A DNA stretch of 58,466 nucleotides from Butyrivibrio sp. GTDB taxonomy: Bacteria; Bacillota; Clostridia; Lachnospirales; Lachnospiraceae. The stretch spans positions 1 through 58,466 of the forward strand of contig SVGB01000018.1 in NCBI GenBank assembly GCA_015056565.1, in the 5' to 3' direction. A program made the position numbers and the translations under genes. The notes beneath the pieces were generated by a model that was not told the DNA's origin, did no database searches, and saw only the letters and a list, made by a program, of their open reading frames with translations. Numbering within the stretch: position 1 is the first letter of the stretch; each line of letters begins with the position of its first letter. Below, piece after piece: positions 1 through 8,900 of the stretch.

Positions 1-3000
1 GGTGCTGTACACGGATCACTGGTAGTAGGTGCTCTTACATCTACATACACAGCTTCTCAGGGACTTCTTCTTATGATCCCTGATATCTACAAGGTAGCTG
101 GTGAGAGACTTCCTGGTGTATTCAACGTATCAGCTCGTTGCGTAGCTTCTCACGCTCTTAACATCTTCGGTGATCACTCTGACGTATATGCTTGCCGCCA
201 GACAGGTGCTGCTATGCTTTGCGATTCAAGTGTTCAGGAGGTTATGGACTTAACTCCTGTTGCATACTGTGCAGCAATCGAAGGCAGAATTCCTTTTATC
301 AATTTCTTTGATGGATTCCGTACATCACACGAGATCCAGAAGATCGAGGTTTGGGACTACAAGGATCTCGATGAGATGGTTAACCATGAAGCAATCGATG
401 CATTCAAGGCTGGCGCACTCAATCCTAATCACCCTTGCCAGATGGGCTCAGCTCAGAACCCTGATATCTTCTTCCAGACCAGAGAGGCTTGCAACACAGG
501 TTACAACGAGCTTCCTGAGATCGTTCAGAAGTACATGGACAAGGTTAACGCTAAGATTGGTACAGATTACAAGCTCTTCAACTACTACGGAGATCCTAAC
601 GCAGAGGTAGTTATCGTAGCTATGGGTTCTGTAAACGATACAATTGAGGAGACAATCGACTACCTCGAGAAGCAGGGCAAGAAGGTTGGTGTTGTAAAGG
701 TTCGTCTTTACAGACCATTCTCAGCTAAGGCACTTGTTGCTGCTATTCCTGATTCTGTTAAGAGAATCGAAGTTCTCGACAGAACAAAAGAGCCTGGATC
801 ATATCGTGAGCCTCTTGCTCTTGATGTTATCGCAGCTCTTAAGGGCACTAAGTTCGAGTCAGTTCCAGTATTCTGCGGACGTTATGGACTTGGTTCCAAG
901 GATACAACTCCTGCTCAGATCGTTGCTGTATTCAACAACGATACTAAGGAAGAGTTCACAATCGGTATCGAGGATGATGTAACAAATCTTTCACTTGATG
1001 CTGGTGCTCCTCTTGTTACAACTCCAGAAGGAACAACAAACTGCAAGTTCTGGGGTCTTGGTGCTGACGGTACTGTTGGTGCTAACAAGAACTCTATCAA
1101 GATCATCGGTGATAACACTGATATGTATGCTCAGGCATACTTTGATTATGACTCTAAGAAGTCTGGCGGTGTTACAATGTCTCACCTTAGATTTGGTAAG
1201 AAGCCTATCAAGTCAACTTACCTCATCAAGAAGGCTGACTTCGTAGCTTGTCATAATCCTTCATATATCCGTAAGTTCAACATGGTTCAGGAGCTCGTTG
1301 ATGGTGGTTCATTCCTCCTTAACTGCCCTTGGACAGTAGACCAGCTTGAGACAGAGATCCCAGGCCAGGTTAAGAAGTTCATGTATGATCACAAGATCAA
1401 CTTCTACATCATGAACGGTTCTAAGATTGGTGTTGAAGTTGGAATGGGACCTACAAGGATCAACACAATCCTTCAGTCAGCATTCTTCAACATCACTAAG
1501 ATCATTCCTGAAGAGGATGCTATCAAGTTCATGAAGGACGCTGCTCAGAAGACCTATGGTCGTAAGGGTGAGGACGTTGTTAAGAAGAACTGGGCTGCTA
1601 TTGATGCTGGTGCAGATCCTAAGAACCTCATCAAGGTTGAGATCCCTGAGTCTTGGGCAAACGCTACAGACGAAGGCCTTGACTTCAAGAAGGCTGAGGG
1701 CTCAAGAAAGGATGTTATCGATTTCGTAAACAACATCCAGTCTAAGGTTAACGCTCAGGAAGGTAACACACTTAAGGTTTCTGATTGTCTTCCTTACGTT
1801 GATGGTGCTACACCTTCAGGATCAGCTGCATACGAGAAGAGAGGTATCGCAGTAAACGTTCCTGCATGGGATGCTTCAACATGTATCGGTTGTGGATTCT
1901 GCTCACTTGTTTGTCCTCACGCAGCAATCCGTACAATCGCTATGACAGACGATGAGATCGCTAAGGCTCCAAAGGGACTTCAGACCAAGCCTCTTGCTGG
2001 AATGGATGGATACAAGTACTCAGTTGTTATCTCAGCTCTTGACTGCACAGGTTGCGGATCATGTGCTAACGTATGTCCTGGTAACAACAAGGGTGAGACT
2101 CTTAAGATGGGTGCTATCGCAGCTAACAAGGACGAGCAGAAGTACTTCGACTATGCAGTTACTCTTCCTATCAAGGATGACGTTGTTGCTAAGTTCGGCG
2201 AAGGCTCAATCAAGGGCTCACAGTTCAAGCAGCCACTCCTTGAGTTCTCAGGCGCTTGCGCTGGTTGTGGTGAGACACCTTACGTTAAACTTGTTACTCA
2301 GCTCTTTGGTGAGAGAATGTACGTTGCAAACGCTACAGGATGTACATCAATCTGGGGTAACTCATCACCTTCAACACCTTACACAGTAAATGCTAAGGGA
2401 CAGGGTCCTGCATGGGATAACTCACTGTTCGAGGATAATGCTGAGTTTGGTATGGGTATGGTACTTGCTCAGAACGCTCTCCGTGATGCAATCAAGGAGA
2501 AGGTAGAAGAGATCGTTGCTGCTGGCGGCGCTGCTAAGGATGCTGCTCAGAAGTGGCTCGATACATTCTCAAATGGCGCTGAGAACTTCGCTGCTACAGA
2601 TGCTCTTGTTGAGGCTCTTAAGAGCGATAGCTCAGATGCTGCTAAGTATGTTCTTAAGAACAAAGACTTTGCTGCTAAGAAGTCACAGTGGATCTTCGGT
2701 GGTGACGGATGGGCATTCGATATCGGATTTGGTGGTCTTGACCACGTTCTTGCATCTGGTAAGGATGTTAACGTTCTCGTTGTAAACACTGAGGTTTACT
2801 CAAATACAGGCGGACAGTCATCTAAGGCTACACCTACAGGTGCTGTTGCACAGTTCGCTGCAGGCGGAAAAGAGATCAAGCAGAAGGATCTTGCTTCAAT
2901 CGCTATGAGCTATGGTTACGTTTATGTTGCACAGATCGCTATGGGCGCTAACATGCAGCAGACAATCAACGCAATCAAAGAGGCTGAGGCATATCCAGGA

Positions 3001-3327
3001 CCTTCACTTATCATCGCTTATGCTCCTTGTATCAACCAGGGTCTTAAGGCCGGCATGAACAAGGTTATGGATGAGGAGAAGAAGGCTGTAGCTACAGGAT
3101 ACTGGGATATGTTCAGATTCAATCCTCAGGCAGAGAACAAGTTCACTCTTGATTCTAAGCCTGCTACAGAGGACTTCCAGAGCTTCCTTGATGGTGAGGT
3201 TAGATACCTTTCACTTAAGCTCAAGAATCCTGAGAGAGCTGCTAAGCTCAACGCTGCTGCTGCTCAGCATGCTAAGGAGCACAGAGCTTACCTTGAGAAG
3301 CTCGTTACTCTTTACGGTAAGGACTGA
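1..3327 (+). CDS. nifJ: pyruvate:ferredoxin (flavodoxin) oxidoreductase, 5'-truncated by window edge
   Basis: Oxidative decarboxylation of pyruvate to acetyl-CoA with reduction of ferredoxin, a central cytoplasmic step of anaerobic fermentation. The frame is open from base 1 (GAVHGSLVVGALTSTYTASQ, a family N-terminal motif), so the Met at base 73 is internal and about 70 residues are missing; 1108 residues are present against roughly 1180 in the family. Two ferredoxin-type clusters of Cys codons lie near 1881-1916 (CIGCGFCSLVCP) and 2044-2079 (CTGCGSCANVCP). The proximal-cluster motif CAGCGE is near 2257, and the thiamine diphosphate/Mg motif GGDGWAFDIG is near 2698 with NTEVYSNTGGQ after it. 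Strong optimal codon use fits high expression. Identification is firm. Confidence 0.97.
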   Translation, partial: GAVHGSLVVGALTSTYTASQGLLLMIPDIYKVAGERLPGVFNVSARCVASHALNIFGDHSDVYACRQTGAAMLCDSSVQEVMDLTPVAYCAAIEGRIPFINFFDGFRTSHEIQKIEVWDYKDLDEMVNHEAIDAFKAGALNPNHPCQMGSAQNPDIFFQTREACNTGYNELPEIVQKYMDKVNAKIGTDYKLFNYYGDPNAEVVIVAMGSVNDTIEETIDYLEKQGKKVGVVKVRLYRPFSAKALVAAIPDSVKRIEVLDRTKEPGSYREPLALDVIAALKGTKFESVPVFCGRYGLGSKDTTPAQIVAVFNNDTKEEFTIGIEDDVTNLSLDAGAPLVTTPEGTTNCKFWGLGADGTVGANKNSIKIIGDNTDMYAQAYFDYDSKKSGGVTMSHLRFGKKPIKSTYLIKKADFVACHNPSYIRKFNMVQELVDGGSFLLNCPWTVDQLETEIPGQVKKFMYDHKINFYIMNGSKIGVEVGMGPTRINTILQSAFFNITKIIPEEDAIKFMKDAAQKTYGRKGEDVVKKNWAAIDAGADPKNLIKVEIPESWANATDEGLDFKKAEGSRKDVIDFVNNIQSKVNAQEGNTLKVSDCLPYVDGATPSGSAAYEKRGIAVNVPAWDASTCIGCGFCSLVCPHAAIRTIAMTDDEIAKAPKGLQTKPLAGMDGYKYSVVISALDCTGCGSCANVCPGNNKGETLKMGAIAANKDEQKYFDYAVTLPIKDDVVAKFGEGSIKGSQFKQPLLEFSGACAGCGETPYVKLVTQLFGERMYVANATGCTSIWGNSSPSTPYTVNAKGQGPAWDNSLFEDNAEFGMGMVLAQNALRDAIKEKVEEIVAAGGAAKDAAQKWLDTFSNGAENFAATDALVEALKSDSSDAAKYVLKNKDFAAKKSQWIFGGDGWAFDIGFGGLDHVLASGKDVNVLVVNTEVYSNTGGQSSKATPTGAVAQFAAGGKEIKQKDLASIAMSYGYVYVAQIAMGANMQQTINAIKEAEAYPGPSLIIAYAPCINQGLKAGMNKVMDEEKKAVATGYWDMFRFNPQAENKFTLDSKPATEDFQSFLDGEVRYLSLKLKNPERAAKLNAAAAQHAKEHRAYLEKLVTLYGKD

Positions 3328-3370
3328 TAATTTCAGAACCTGCTCTAAAGGCTGATAGGTAAAAGACATA

Positions 3371-3409
3371 CTGCCACTCGGATGGTTATCCATTCGGGTG
3401 GCAGTTTTT
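3371..3409 (+). terminator. Rho-independent terminator of nifJ
   Basis: CTGCCACTCGGATGG pairs with CCATTCGGGTGGCAG (one mismatch-like bulge zone) and is followed by TTTTT. It lies 43 bp after the nifJ stop and before nudC. Confidence 0.85.
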
Positions 3410-3489
3410 ATATTGGAAAAAGAGATTTGATTTTGGGTGGTATTGTTGTATTATGTGATGAAAAGAAATAATGAAAGGTGGTACGCCAC

Positions 3490-4359
3490 GTGATACAGGA
3501 TATAAAACCATACTTTTTAGATAACCACTTTGATCCGGCAAAAGAGCTATCTGCAGATAGCAGGATCATCATCATAAAAGACAATGATTTTTTGTTAAAA
3601 GAAAAATTTCTGGAAGAAGGTATTGTAGAATTCCCTCACACTTCAGATTTTGATACCGAACTTCCAGATTCCGACTTCGCCTACATCTTCACCATTGGCG
3701 AGGATAATTTCTTTTTATACATATCAGACAAACACAAGGAGTTTAAGATCCCGGGCTACGCCTACACCCAGCTTAACGTCATCAGGGGAAAAGAGCTGTC
3801 TCCAAAGCACATGATATACGCAGCCTTTACTGCCTATCACCTGAATGATTGGTATTCTACTTCCGTTTATTGTGGGAAGTGTGGAACCAAAAACGAAGTT
3901 GATAAAAAAGAGCGTGCTATGCGCTGCCCGCACTGCGGAAATGTAACTTACCCAAGGATCAATCCTGCAGTGATAATTGGTATCACTGATAAGGCCAACA
4001 ACAAGCTGGTCCTTACCAAGTACAACAGGGGATATGCAAACTTCGCTCTGGTTGCAGGTTTTACTGAGATCGGTGAGACCATGGAAGGCACGGTAGAGCG
4101 TGAAGTCATGGAAGAAGTCGGTCTTAAGGTTGGGAACATCAGGTACTACAAGTCCCAGCCCTGGGGCGTTGCCAGCGACATACTGATGGGATATTTCTGC
4201 GATGTTGATGGAGATACCACAATCCACATGGACAACGAAGAGCTTAAGCTTGCCAAGTGGTTTTCTCCAGAAGAAATAGAGCTTCAGCCAACGCCCTACA
4301 GCCTTACCAATGAGATGATGGGGCTGTTCAAGGACAAGGGCTACGAAGGCACAATTTAA
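3490..4359 (+). CDS. nudC: NAD+ diphosphatase / NADH pyrophosphatase (Nudix)
   Basis: Nudix hydrolase that cleaves NAD(H) to NMN(H) and AMP, or decaps NAD-capped RNA in the NudC family. A four-Cys zinc ribbon (CGKCG...CPHCG) is followed by PRINPAVI and a complete Nudix box near 4058-4125 (G-x5-E-x7-REVMEEVGL), then SQPWG, the NudC-type motif. The longest frame opens at a GTG at 3478, but I choose GTG 3490: AAAGGTGG lies 8 bases upstream and the protein then begins MIQDIKPYFLDN, as clostridial NudC proteins do (289 aa). It stands alone between two terminators. Confidence 0.88.
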   Translation: MIQDIKPYFLDNHFDPAKELSADSRIIIIKDNDFLLKEKFLEEGIVEFPHTSDFDTELPDSDFAYIFTIGEDNFFLYISDKHKEFKIPGYAYTQLNVIRGKELSPKHMIYAAFTAYHLNDWYSTSVYCGKCGTKNEVDKKERAMRCPHCGNVTYPRINPAVIIGITDKANNKLVLTKYNRGYANFALVAGFTEIGETMEGTVEREVMEEVGLKVGNIRYYKSQPWGVASDILMGYFCDVDGDTTIHMDNEELKLAKWFSPEEIELQPTPYSLTNEMMGLFKDKGYEGTI

Positions 4360-4372
4360 TAATATCGAACCG

Positions 4373-4414
4373 ATAAGGAAAGTTTATTGACTCCGATAAA
4401 CTTTCCTTATTTTT
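4373..4414 (+). terminator. Rho-independent terminator of nudC
   Basis: A perfect 15-bp stem, ATAAGGAAAGTTTAT with ATAAACTTTCCTTAT, has an 8-base loop and runs into TTTTT. It starts 14 bp after the nudC stop. Confidence 0.9.
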
Positions 4415-4510
4415 CATTGTGAATAAGCTGTGCTAAGATTTGATTATCAGATAAATAACAGGGCAACAACAAGTTGCTATTACAGAAAATAAAAACGGAG
4501 GGAATCACTT

Positions 4511-5446
4511 ATGGCAGACATCAAAGAAAGCGCACTTGAACTTATTGGGGGAACACCACTTCTTAAGCTTAACGGTTACAGCAAAAAGGCAGGAGTTACA
4601 AATGCAACACTCCTTGCCAAGCTTGAGTACTTAAATCCAGCAGGATCAGTTAAAGACAGAGTAGCACTTAGCATGATCGAGGATGCTGAAAAGAGCGGAA
4701 AGATCAAACCAGGAGCTACGATCATCGAGCCTACAAGTGGAAACACAGGAATCGGTCTTGCTGCAGTTGCAGCAGCAAAGGGCTACAGAGCAATCCTTAC
4801 ACTTCCTGATACAATGTCAGTAGAGAGAAGAAATCTTCTTAAGGCATACGGTGCTGAGATTGTTCTTACAGACGGTGCTAAGGGAATGAAGGGTGCAATC
4901 GCCAAGGCAGAAGAGCTTGAGAAAGAGATCGATGGAGCAGTGATCCTTGGACAGTTTGTAAATCCTGCCAACCCTGCAATACATAAAGCAACCACAGGTC
5001 CAGAGATCTGGAAGCAGACAGACGGTAAGGTAGACATCTTCGTAGCTGGCGTAGGTACAGGCGGAACAGTTACAGGTGTAGGTGAGTACCTTAAGGAGCA
5101 GAATCCAAACGTTAAGGTTGTTGCAGTTGAGCCTTCCAGCAGCCCTGTTCTTTCACAGGGAACAGCAGGTCCACACAAGATCCAGGGAATCGGCGCAGGA
5201 TTCGTTCCCGACACACTTAACACCAAGATTTACGATGAAGTAATTGCTATAGACAATGAGGATGCATTTGCTGAGGGCAAGAGATTTGCAGTATCTGAGG
5301 GAATCCTTGTAGGTATCTCATCAGGAGCAGCCCTTAAGGCAGCAACAATCCTTGCAGAAAGAGAAGAGAATAAGGGCAAGAATATAGTAGTACTCCTTCC
5401 AGATTCAGGAGACAGATATCTTTCAACACCTCTTTTCGCAGACTAA
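4511..5446 (+). CDS. cysK: cysteine synthase A (O-acetylserine sulfhydrylase)
   Basis: PLP enzyme making cysteine from O-acetylserine and sulfide in the cytoplasm. It is 311 aa, the usual CysK length. The PLP lysine is in NPAGSVKDR (K48), the substrate loop is PTSGNTG (residues 74-80), the phosphate-binding loop is GTGGT (182-186), and SSGAA and DSGDRYLST occur near the C-terminus. The start is set by GGAGGG about 9 bases upstream of ATG. No T-box or S-box was seen in the short leader. Monocistronic, followed by a giant inverted repeat that begins 6 bp after its stop. Confidence 0.96.
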   Translation: MADIKESALELIGGTPLLKLNGYSKKAGVTNATLLAKLEYLNPAGSVKDRVALSMIEDAEKSGKIKPGATIIEPTSGNTGIGLAAVAAAKGYRAILTLPDTMSVERRNLLKAYGAEIVLTDGAKGMKGAIAKAEELEKEIDGAVILGQFVNPANPAIHKATTGPEIWKQTDGKVDIFVAGVGTGGTVTGVGEYLKEQNPNVKVVAVEPSSSPVLSQGTAGPHKIQGIGAGFVPDTLNTKIYDEVIAIDNEDAFAEGKRFAVSEGILVGISSGAALKAATILAEREENKGKNIVVLLPDSGDRYLSTPLFAD

Positions 5447-5451
5447 ATAAA

Positions 5452-5572
5452 ACAAGACACGGGGCGGTTCTGTTGCTGACACGGGGACGGTTCTACTGTC
5501 AGGTTTTATTTAGATAAAACCTGACAGTAGAACCGTCCCCGTGTCAGCAACAGAACCGTCCCCGTGTCTTGT
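5452..5572. repeat. 121-bp near-perfect palindrome built from GGGGACGGTTC units
   Basis: The left arm 5452-5509 and right arm 5514-5572 are reverse complements over 58/59 positions, with one missing A in the left arm (GGGGCGG against GGGGACGG) and a 4-base loop TTAG. Each arm holds two tandem GACACGGGGACGGTTCT units, so four units in all. It lies between convergent cysK and mecA. The unit recurs singly near 15896 and 32494 and in altered form at 20475-20618. It resembles REP/MITE-type sequences; no transposase for it is in the window. Confidence 0.95.
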
Positions 5573-5619
5573 GCCAAAAATAAAAGCCAAAGCCATATAA
5601 ATCTTCTTTCAAGCCATTA

Positions 5620-5657
5620 AAAAATAGCTCCAGAGCTCATTTGCTCCGGAGCTATTT
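5620..5657 (-). terminator. Rho-independent terminator of mecA (possibly bidirectional)
   Basis: The stem AAATAGCTCCAGAGC/GCTCCGGAGCTATTT has one mismatch. On the minus strand it is followed by a T-rich run (TTTTTAATGG). It lies 9 bp beyond the mecA stop. Confidence 0.8.
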
Positions 5658-5665
5658 CAATTTGT

Positions 5666-6472
5666 TTAGATCTGTGAAAGGGTCTGAACTGCGCTGCCGC
5701 CGATCACTATTGTGTAGTGCTCTGCCAGATAGTGCTCATCAGCTGTGCTGCCAATCTCTGTCTTGCCATACTCTGTAAGCAGTGAGCAGATGTTGGCAAA
5801 TACTGCATTATCCAGATCACCCTGGTGAAGGATCAGGTAGTACTTACCTAAAGCTTCATTCTTGTATAAGGTGTTGTTACCGTTGAATTTCCTTGAAACT
5901 ATTTTTGCGAATTTTGTAACCTCGTGGAGTGAATCAAAGGAGAAGATCCTTGATCCCTTCCTGCCTGGCAGATCTTTCTTTTTTGGACCGCCAGTTTTTT
6001 CTTTTACCTTCTTGGAATCTGACTGAGGGCTCATTGGAGAATCCATGTAGTCGGACATGTTGCTGTGCTGAAGTCTCTTGAAAAGACTCATCACATCCTC
6101 TTCATCGTCCTCATCCTCGTCATACTCTTCGTCGTAGTAATCCTCGTCGTCATCATCCTCATCTTCCTCTTCTTCATCACGAAGTGATGGAGCGAAGTTG
6201 GAAAATCTGGTGTCCAGCTCGTCTGGATCGTCAACTTTGGTGATCACAAGAACAATACACTCAGAGTTGATGGGGATCGCCTCGATCATAAGAGGAGTAT
6301 CCTCCGCTTCAAATCCGAACTCTATGTTAGCCTGTTGCATCATGTCCTGAAAAAGCTCTTTTGCCTTCTCGGTGCCATATGCCAGCTCTGATATTTTGAG
6401 GTCACGCTTCGCAAGGTCATCTCTGGTAAGTGTACATCTAATCTGGTGATCATTAACTCTCTCGATTTTCAT
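5666..6472 (-). CDS. mecA: adaptor protein MecA
   Basis: Adaptor that presents substrates to the ClpC/ClpP protease in Gram-positive bacteria. The N-terminal domain (about residues 1-90, MKIERVNDHQIRCTLTRDDL) and C-terminal domain (about 165-265) match the family. They are joined by an unusually acidic linker at 99-126, almost only Asp/Glu with three Tyr. The ATG has AGGAGGTATGC just upstream on the minus strand. At 268 aa it is slightly longer than Bacillus MecA (about 218), the excess lying in the linker. A clear promoter lies 32-60 bp upstream and TCTTAAGA boxes lie beyond it. Confidence 0.9.
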   Translation of the reverse strand: MKIERVNDHQIRCTLTRDDLAKRDLKISELAYGTEKAKELFQDMMQQANIEFGFEAEDTPLMIEAIPINSECIVLVITKVDDPDELDTRFSNFAPSLRDEEEEDEDDDDEDYYDEEYDEDEDDEEDVMSLFKRLQHSNMSDYMDSPMSPQSDSKKVKEKTGGPKKKDLPGRKGSRIFSFDSLHEVTKFAKIVSRKFNGNNTLYKNEALGKYYLILHQGDLDNAVFANICSLLTEYGKTEIGSTADEHYLAEHYTIVIGGSAVQTLSQI

Positions 6473-6503
6473 GATGCATACCTCCTGACTTTGGAATACA
6501 TAG

Positions 6504-6532
6504 ATACTAAGTGAAACAAGGTACTATGTCAA
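6504..6532 (-). promoter_or_regulatory. sigma-A promoter of mecA
   Basis: On the minus strand TTGACA (6527-6532), a 17-base spacer and TAGTAT (6504-6509). The -35 is a perfect consensus. Confidence 0.75.
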
Positions 6533-6575
6533 TAGATATATCGTCATAAAATGCGATATTTCGAGTATCTACATA

Positions 6576-6635
6576 AAATCTTAAGAATTTCTGCCGAAAA
6601 TCTTAAGAAATTTCGATGGTAAATCTTAAGAATTT
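6576..6635. repeat. three AAATCTTAAGAATTT palindromic boxes at 22-23 bp spacing
   Basis: Boxes start at 6576, 6598 and 6621, each AAATCTTAAGA(A)ATTT with dyad symmetry around CTTAAG. The spacing of about two helix turns would put bound proteins on one DNA face. A fourth copy is at 32102-32117, upstream of the nuclease gene. The regulator is unknown. Confidence 0.7.
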
Positions 6636-6637
6636 GC

Positions 6638-6800
6638 TGTTATAGTATTCTTTGTGAGGCGCCGCCAGTAAGGCTATGATCCGGAAAGGAGGCGCGATAC
6701 AGGGAAATACTTAATAATAAAGAACAGATTATTCAAAGATCTTGCTATTCTGGCAAGATGTCTTGCAAAAAGTTTCTGCAAGAAATTCCCCTATAATATA
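6638..6800 (+). other. intergenic region with possible structured RNA, function unknown
   Basis: The 714-bp gap between mecA and the GH18 gene holds no convincing coding frame. An extended -10 (TGTTATAGT, 6638-6646) follows the three boxes. Beyond it GCGCC (6659-6663) can pair with GGCGC (6691-6695). Four alternating segments can then pair 1:2, 2:3 or 3:4: CTTGC 6741-6745, GCAAG 6753-6757, CTTGC 6762-6766 and GCAAG 6778-6782. GGGAA (6702) can close on TTCCC (6786). No riboswitch class was recognised. The remainder to 7150 is AT-rich and shows nothing I can name. Confidence 0.25.
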
Positions 6801-7150
6801 TAAAAAACATCAACACAAAGACTATAAAAAGATATAAAAACAACTTCGTATTTTCTACATTAATTATACCATATTTTGTGTTACGCAAGATGTTGGTAGG
6901 CAGGATTTGTGCTGAGGCGCCTCAATGTATTAATTTATGTCAAAAAAATAGAAAACGTTTCAGGAAAATCTGATGGGATTTATCACAGCTTTGAACCTTT
7001 TGGACTGAGACGAAAAGGGATCATTACGATAAAAATGAACAAGAAAGTTACGTAGCATATTTTATGATCGCAATATCCCGAAAGAATTACTGAGGACCCC
7101 ATCCTTGCTTGCATAGTTGATACATTCATAATGACGTAAAGTAAATAGTT

Positions 7151-7159
7151 TGCTATAAT
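7151..7159 (+). promoter_or_regulatory. extended -10 promoter of the GH18 gene
   Basis: TGCTATAAT is a perfect TATAAT with the TGn extension. It lies 28 bp before the start codon; no strong -35 was seen. Confidence 0.55.
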
Positions 7160-7186
7160 ATAGGGCGATTGTAAAGGAGCTAGAGA

Positions 7187-8890
7187 ATGAAGAAAAAGGT
7201 TATTCCGGCGATTATTATAATCGTCCTTATTTTTGTATTTGCAGGAGTATTTGCCCTGCAGCAGTTTATGAAACGCTATTCCTACAGCACAGAGCAGGCA
7301 GATCTTGATGCCTACTTTGGTGTCACATCAGCAACAGATGTGCCGATCATTCTTGGTAATGAGTTTATCGAGGAGCATGCCCAGATCCTGGACGGATATT
7401 ATTATATGGATTTTGCTTCCGTTCAGAAGTATTTAAATGACAGATTCTACTATGGAATAGAAGATGGTCTTTTTATCTACACAACTCCCACAGCTATCAT
7501 AACGAGTGAGGTTGAGTCCAATACATGGTCTGATACAGAAGGTGGCAGTGGCAGCGAGAGCTACCCTATTACCAAGCTTGTAAATGGCGAACTGTATGTG
7601 GCTCTGGACTACGTTAAAAAGTACACCAATTTCGCTTACGAGGGCTTTACAGACGCAAACCATATGCAGCTTACAACCAGTTGGGAGGATGAGACTGTAG
7701 CCACCATAACCAAGGATACCCAGGTAAGGATCCGCGGCGGTGTAAAGAGCGAGATCCTCAGAGAGATTGAAAAAGGTGAGACAGTGGTCATTCTCGAGGA
7801 GCTTGAGAACTGGACCAAGGTCAAGACCAGCGACGCATATATCGGATGGGTTGAGAACAAGAGGCTCTCAGATTCCAAGACCAGGAGTCCTATCCCTGTT
7901 ACAGACTATGCAGAGCCTGAATATACAAGCATTTCCAGAGATCACATGATAAACCTTGGCTTCCACAATATTGGAGGCGTTGGAGGAAACGATACAATTT
8001 CCGACATGATCTCCGGAGCTACAAGTCTTAACGTTATCTCACCTACATGGTTTGCAATTACAGGTAACGACGGCTCCATCAGGAGCTTTGCTTCTACTTC
8101 TTATGTAAATACAGCCCACAACAACGGCATTGAAGTATGGGCACTTTTTGATAACTTTACTGGTGGAAGCGACTTCTCTACAGGAGAAGTTCTGGGGCAT
8201 GCATCAAGCAGGGCAGCGCTCATTGAAAACGTTATATCAGCCTGCATTGCAGCCGGAGTAGACGGCCTTAACCTTGACTTTGAGATGGTGGCAGCAGAGG
8301 ATGGACAGAGCTTTGTGGAGTTTGTAAGAGAGCTCTCAATAGCCTGCAGGAAGGCTGGACTTGTATTTTCCATAGACAACTATGTTCCCATGAATTTCAA
8401 CGACCACTATGACCTTGAGGAGCAGGGCATAGTTGCTGACTATGTTATCATCATGGGCTACGATGAGCACTACGCAGGATCTCAGGAAGCTGGATCTGTA
8501 GCGTCTCTTTCATATGTAGAAAATGGCATCATCAACACCACAGCGAAGGTTGACCCTTCCAAGGTCATAAACGCAGTTCCTTTCTACACAAGGATATGGC
8601 ACACAAGTGGCGGACAGGTCAGCAGTGAAGCAGTTTCCATGAAGATTGCCAGCGACTACATCTCTAATCACGGCATCGACATGCAGTGGAATGCAGAGGC
8701 TGGTCAGAACTATGGCGAATACACAGGAAGCGACGGCGTCTTTAACCAGATCTGGATGGAGGATGCAGAGTCCATCGGACAGAAGATCGACTCCATGAGG
8801 GCCAGCGGAATTGCTGGTATAGCAGAGTGGTCCCTTGGTATGGAGACCAGTGACGTTTGGGAAGTTATAGCAAATTACGTTAATGGCTAA
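7187..8890 (+). CDS. membrane-anchored SH3/GH18 glycosidase (YaaH-like wall hydrolase)
   Basis: Probable extracytoplasmic N-acetylglucosaminidase acting on peptidoglycan or chitin-like chains. Residues 5-28 form an uncleaved signal anchor (MKKK then a long Ile/Val run). A bacterial SH3-like domain follows at about 170-225 (VRIRGG...GETVVILEELENWTKV...GWV). The glycoside hydrolase 18 domain occupies about 240-565 with the catalytic motif DGLNLDFE at 359-366, so E366 is the predicted acid. At 567 aa it resembles Bacillus YaaH/YdhD-type spore or wall enzymes. It lies 10 bp before the tsaC-like gene and is probably cotranscribed with it. Confidence 0.85.
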   Translation: MKKKVIPAIIIIVLIFVFAGVFALQQFMKRYSYSTEQADLDAYFGVTSATDVPIILGNEFIEEHAQILDGYYYMDFASVQKYLNDRFYYGIEDGLFIYTTPTAIITSEVESNTWSDTEGGSGSESYPITKLVNGELYVALDYVKKYTNFAYEGFTDANHMQLTTSWEDETVATITKDTQVRIRGGVKSEILREIEKGETVVILEELENWTKVKTSDAYIGWVENKRLSDSKTRSPIPVTDYAEPEYTSISRDHMINLGFHNIGGVGGNDTISDMISGATSLNVISPTWFAITGNDGSIRSFASTSYVNTAHNNGIEVWALFDNFTGGSDFSTGEVLGHASSRAALIENVISACIAAGVDGLNLDFEMVAAEDGQSFVEFVRELSIACRKAGLVFSIDNYVPMNFNDHYDLEEQGIVADYVIIMGYDEHYAGSQEAGSVASLSYVENGIINTTAKVDPSKVINAVPFYTRIWHTSGGQVSSEAVSMKIASDYISNHGIDMQWNAEAGQNYGEYTGSDGVFNQIWMEDAESIGQKIDSMRASGIAGIAEWSLGMETSDVWEVIANYVNG

Positions 8891-8900
8891 GAAGTAAGTT

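Noticed and set aside
73..75. ATG at 73 as the start of nifJ
   Set aside because: The frame is open from base 1 and the 24 upstream codons match the enzyme's N-terminal domain, so the gene is cut by the window edge.
3478..3489. GTG 3478 as the nudC start
   Set aside because: It would overlap the ribosome site AAAGGTGG and add four residues not seen in relatives.
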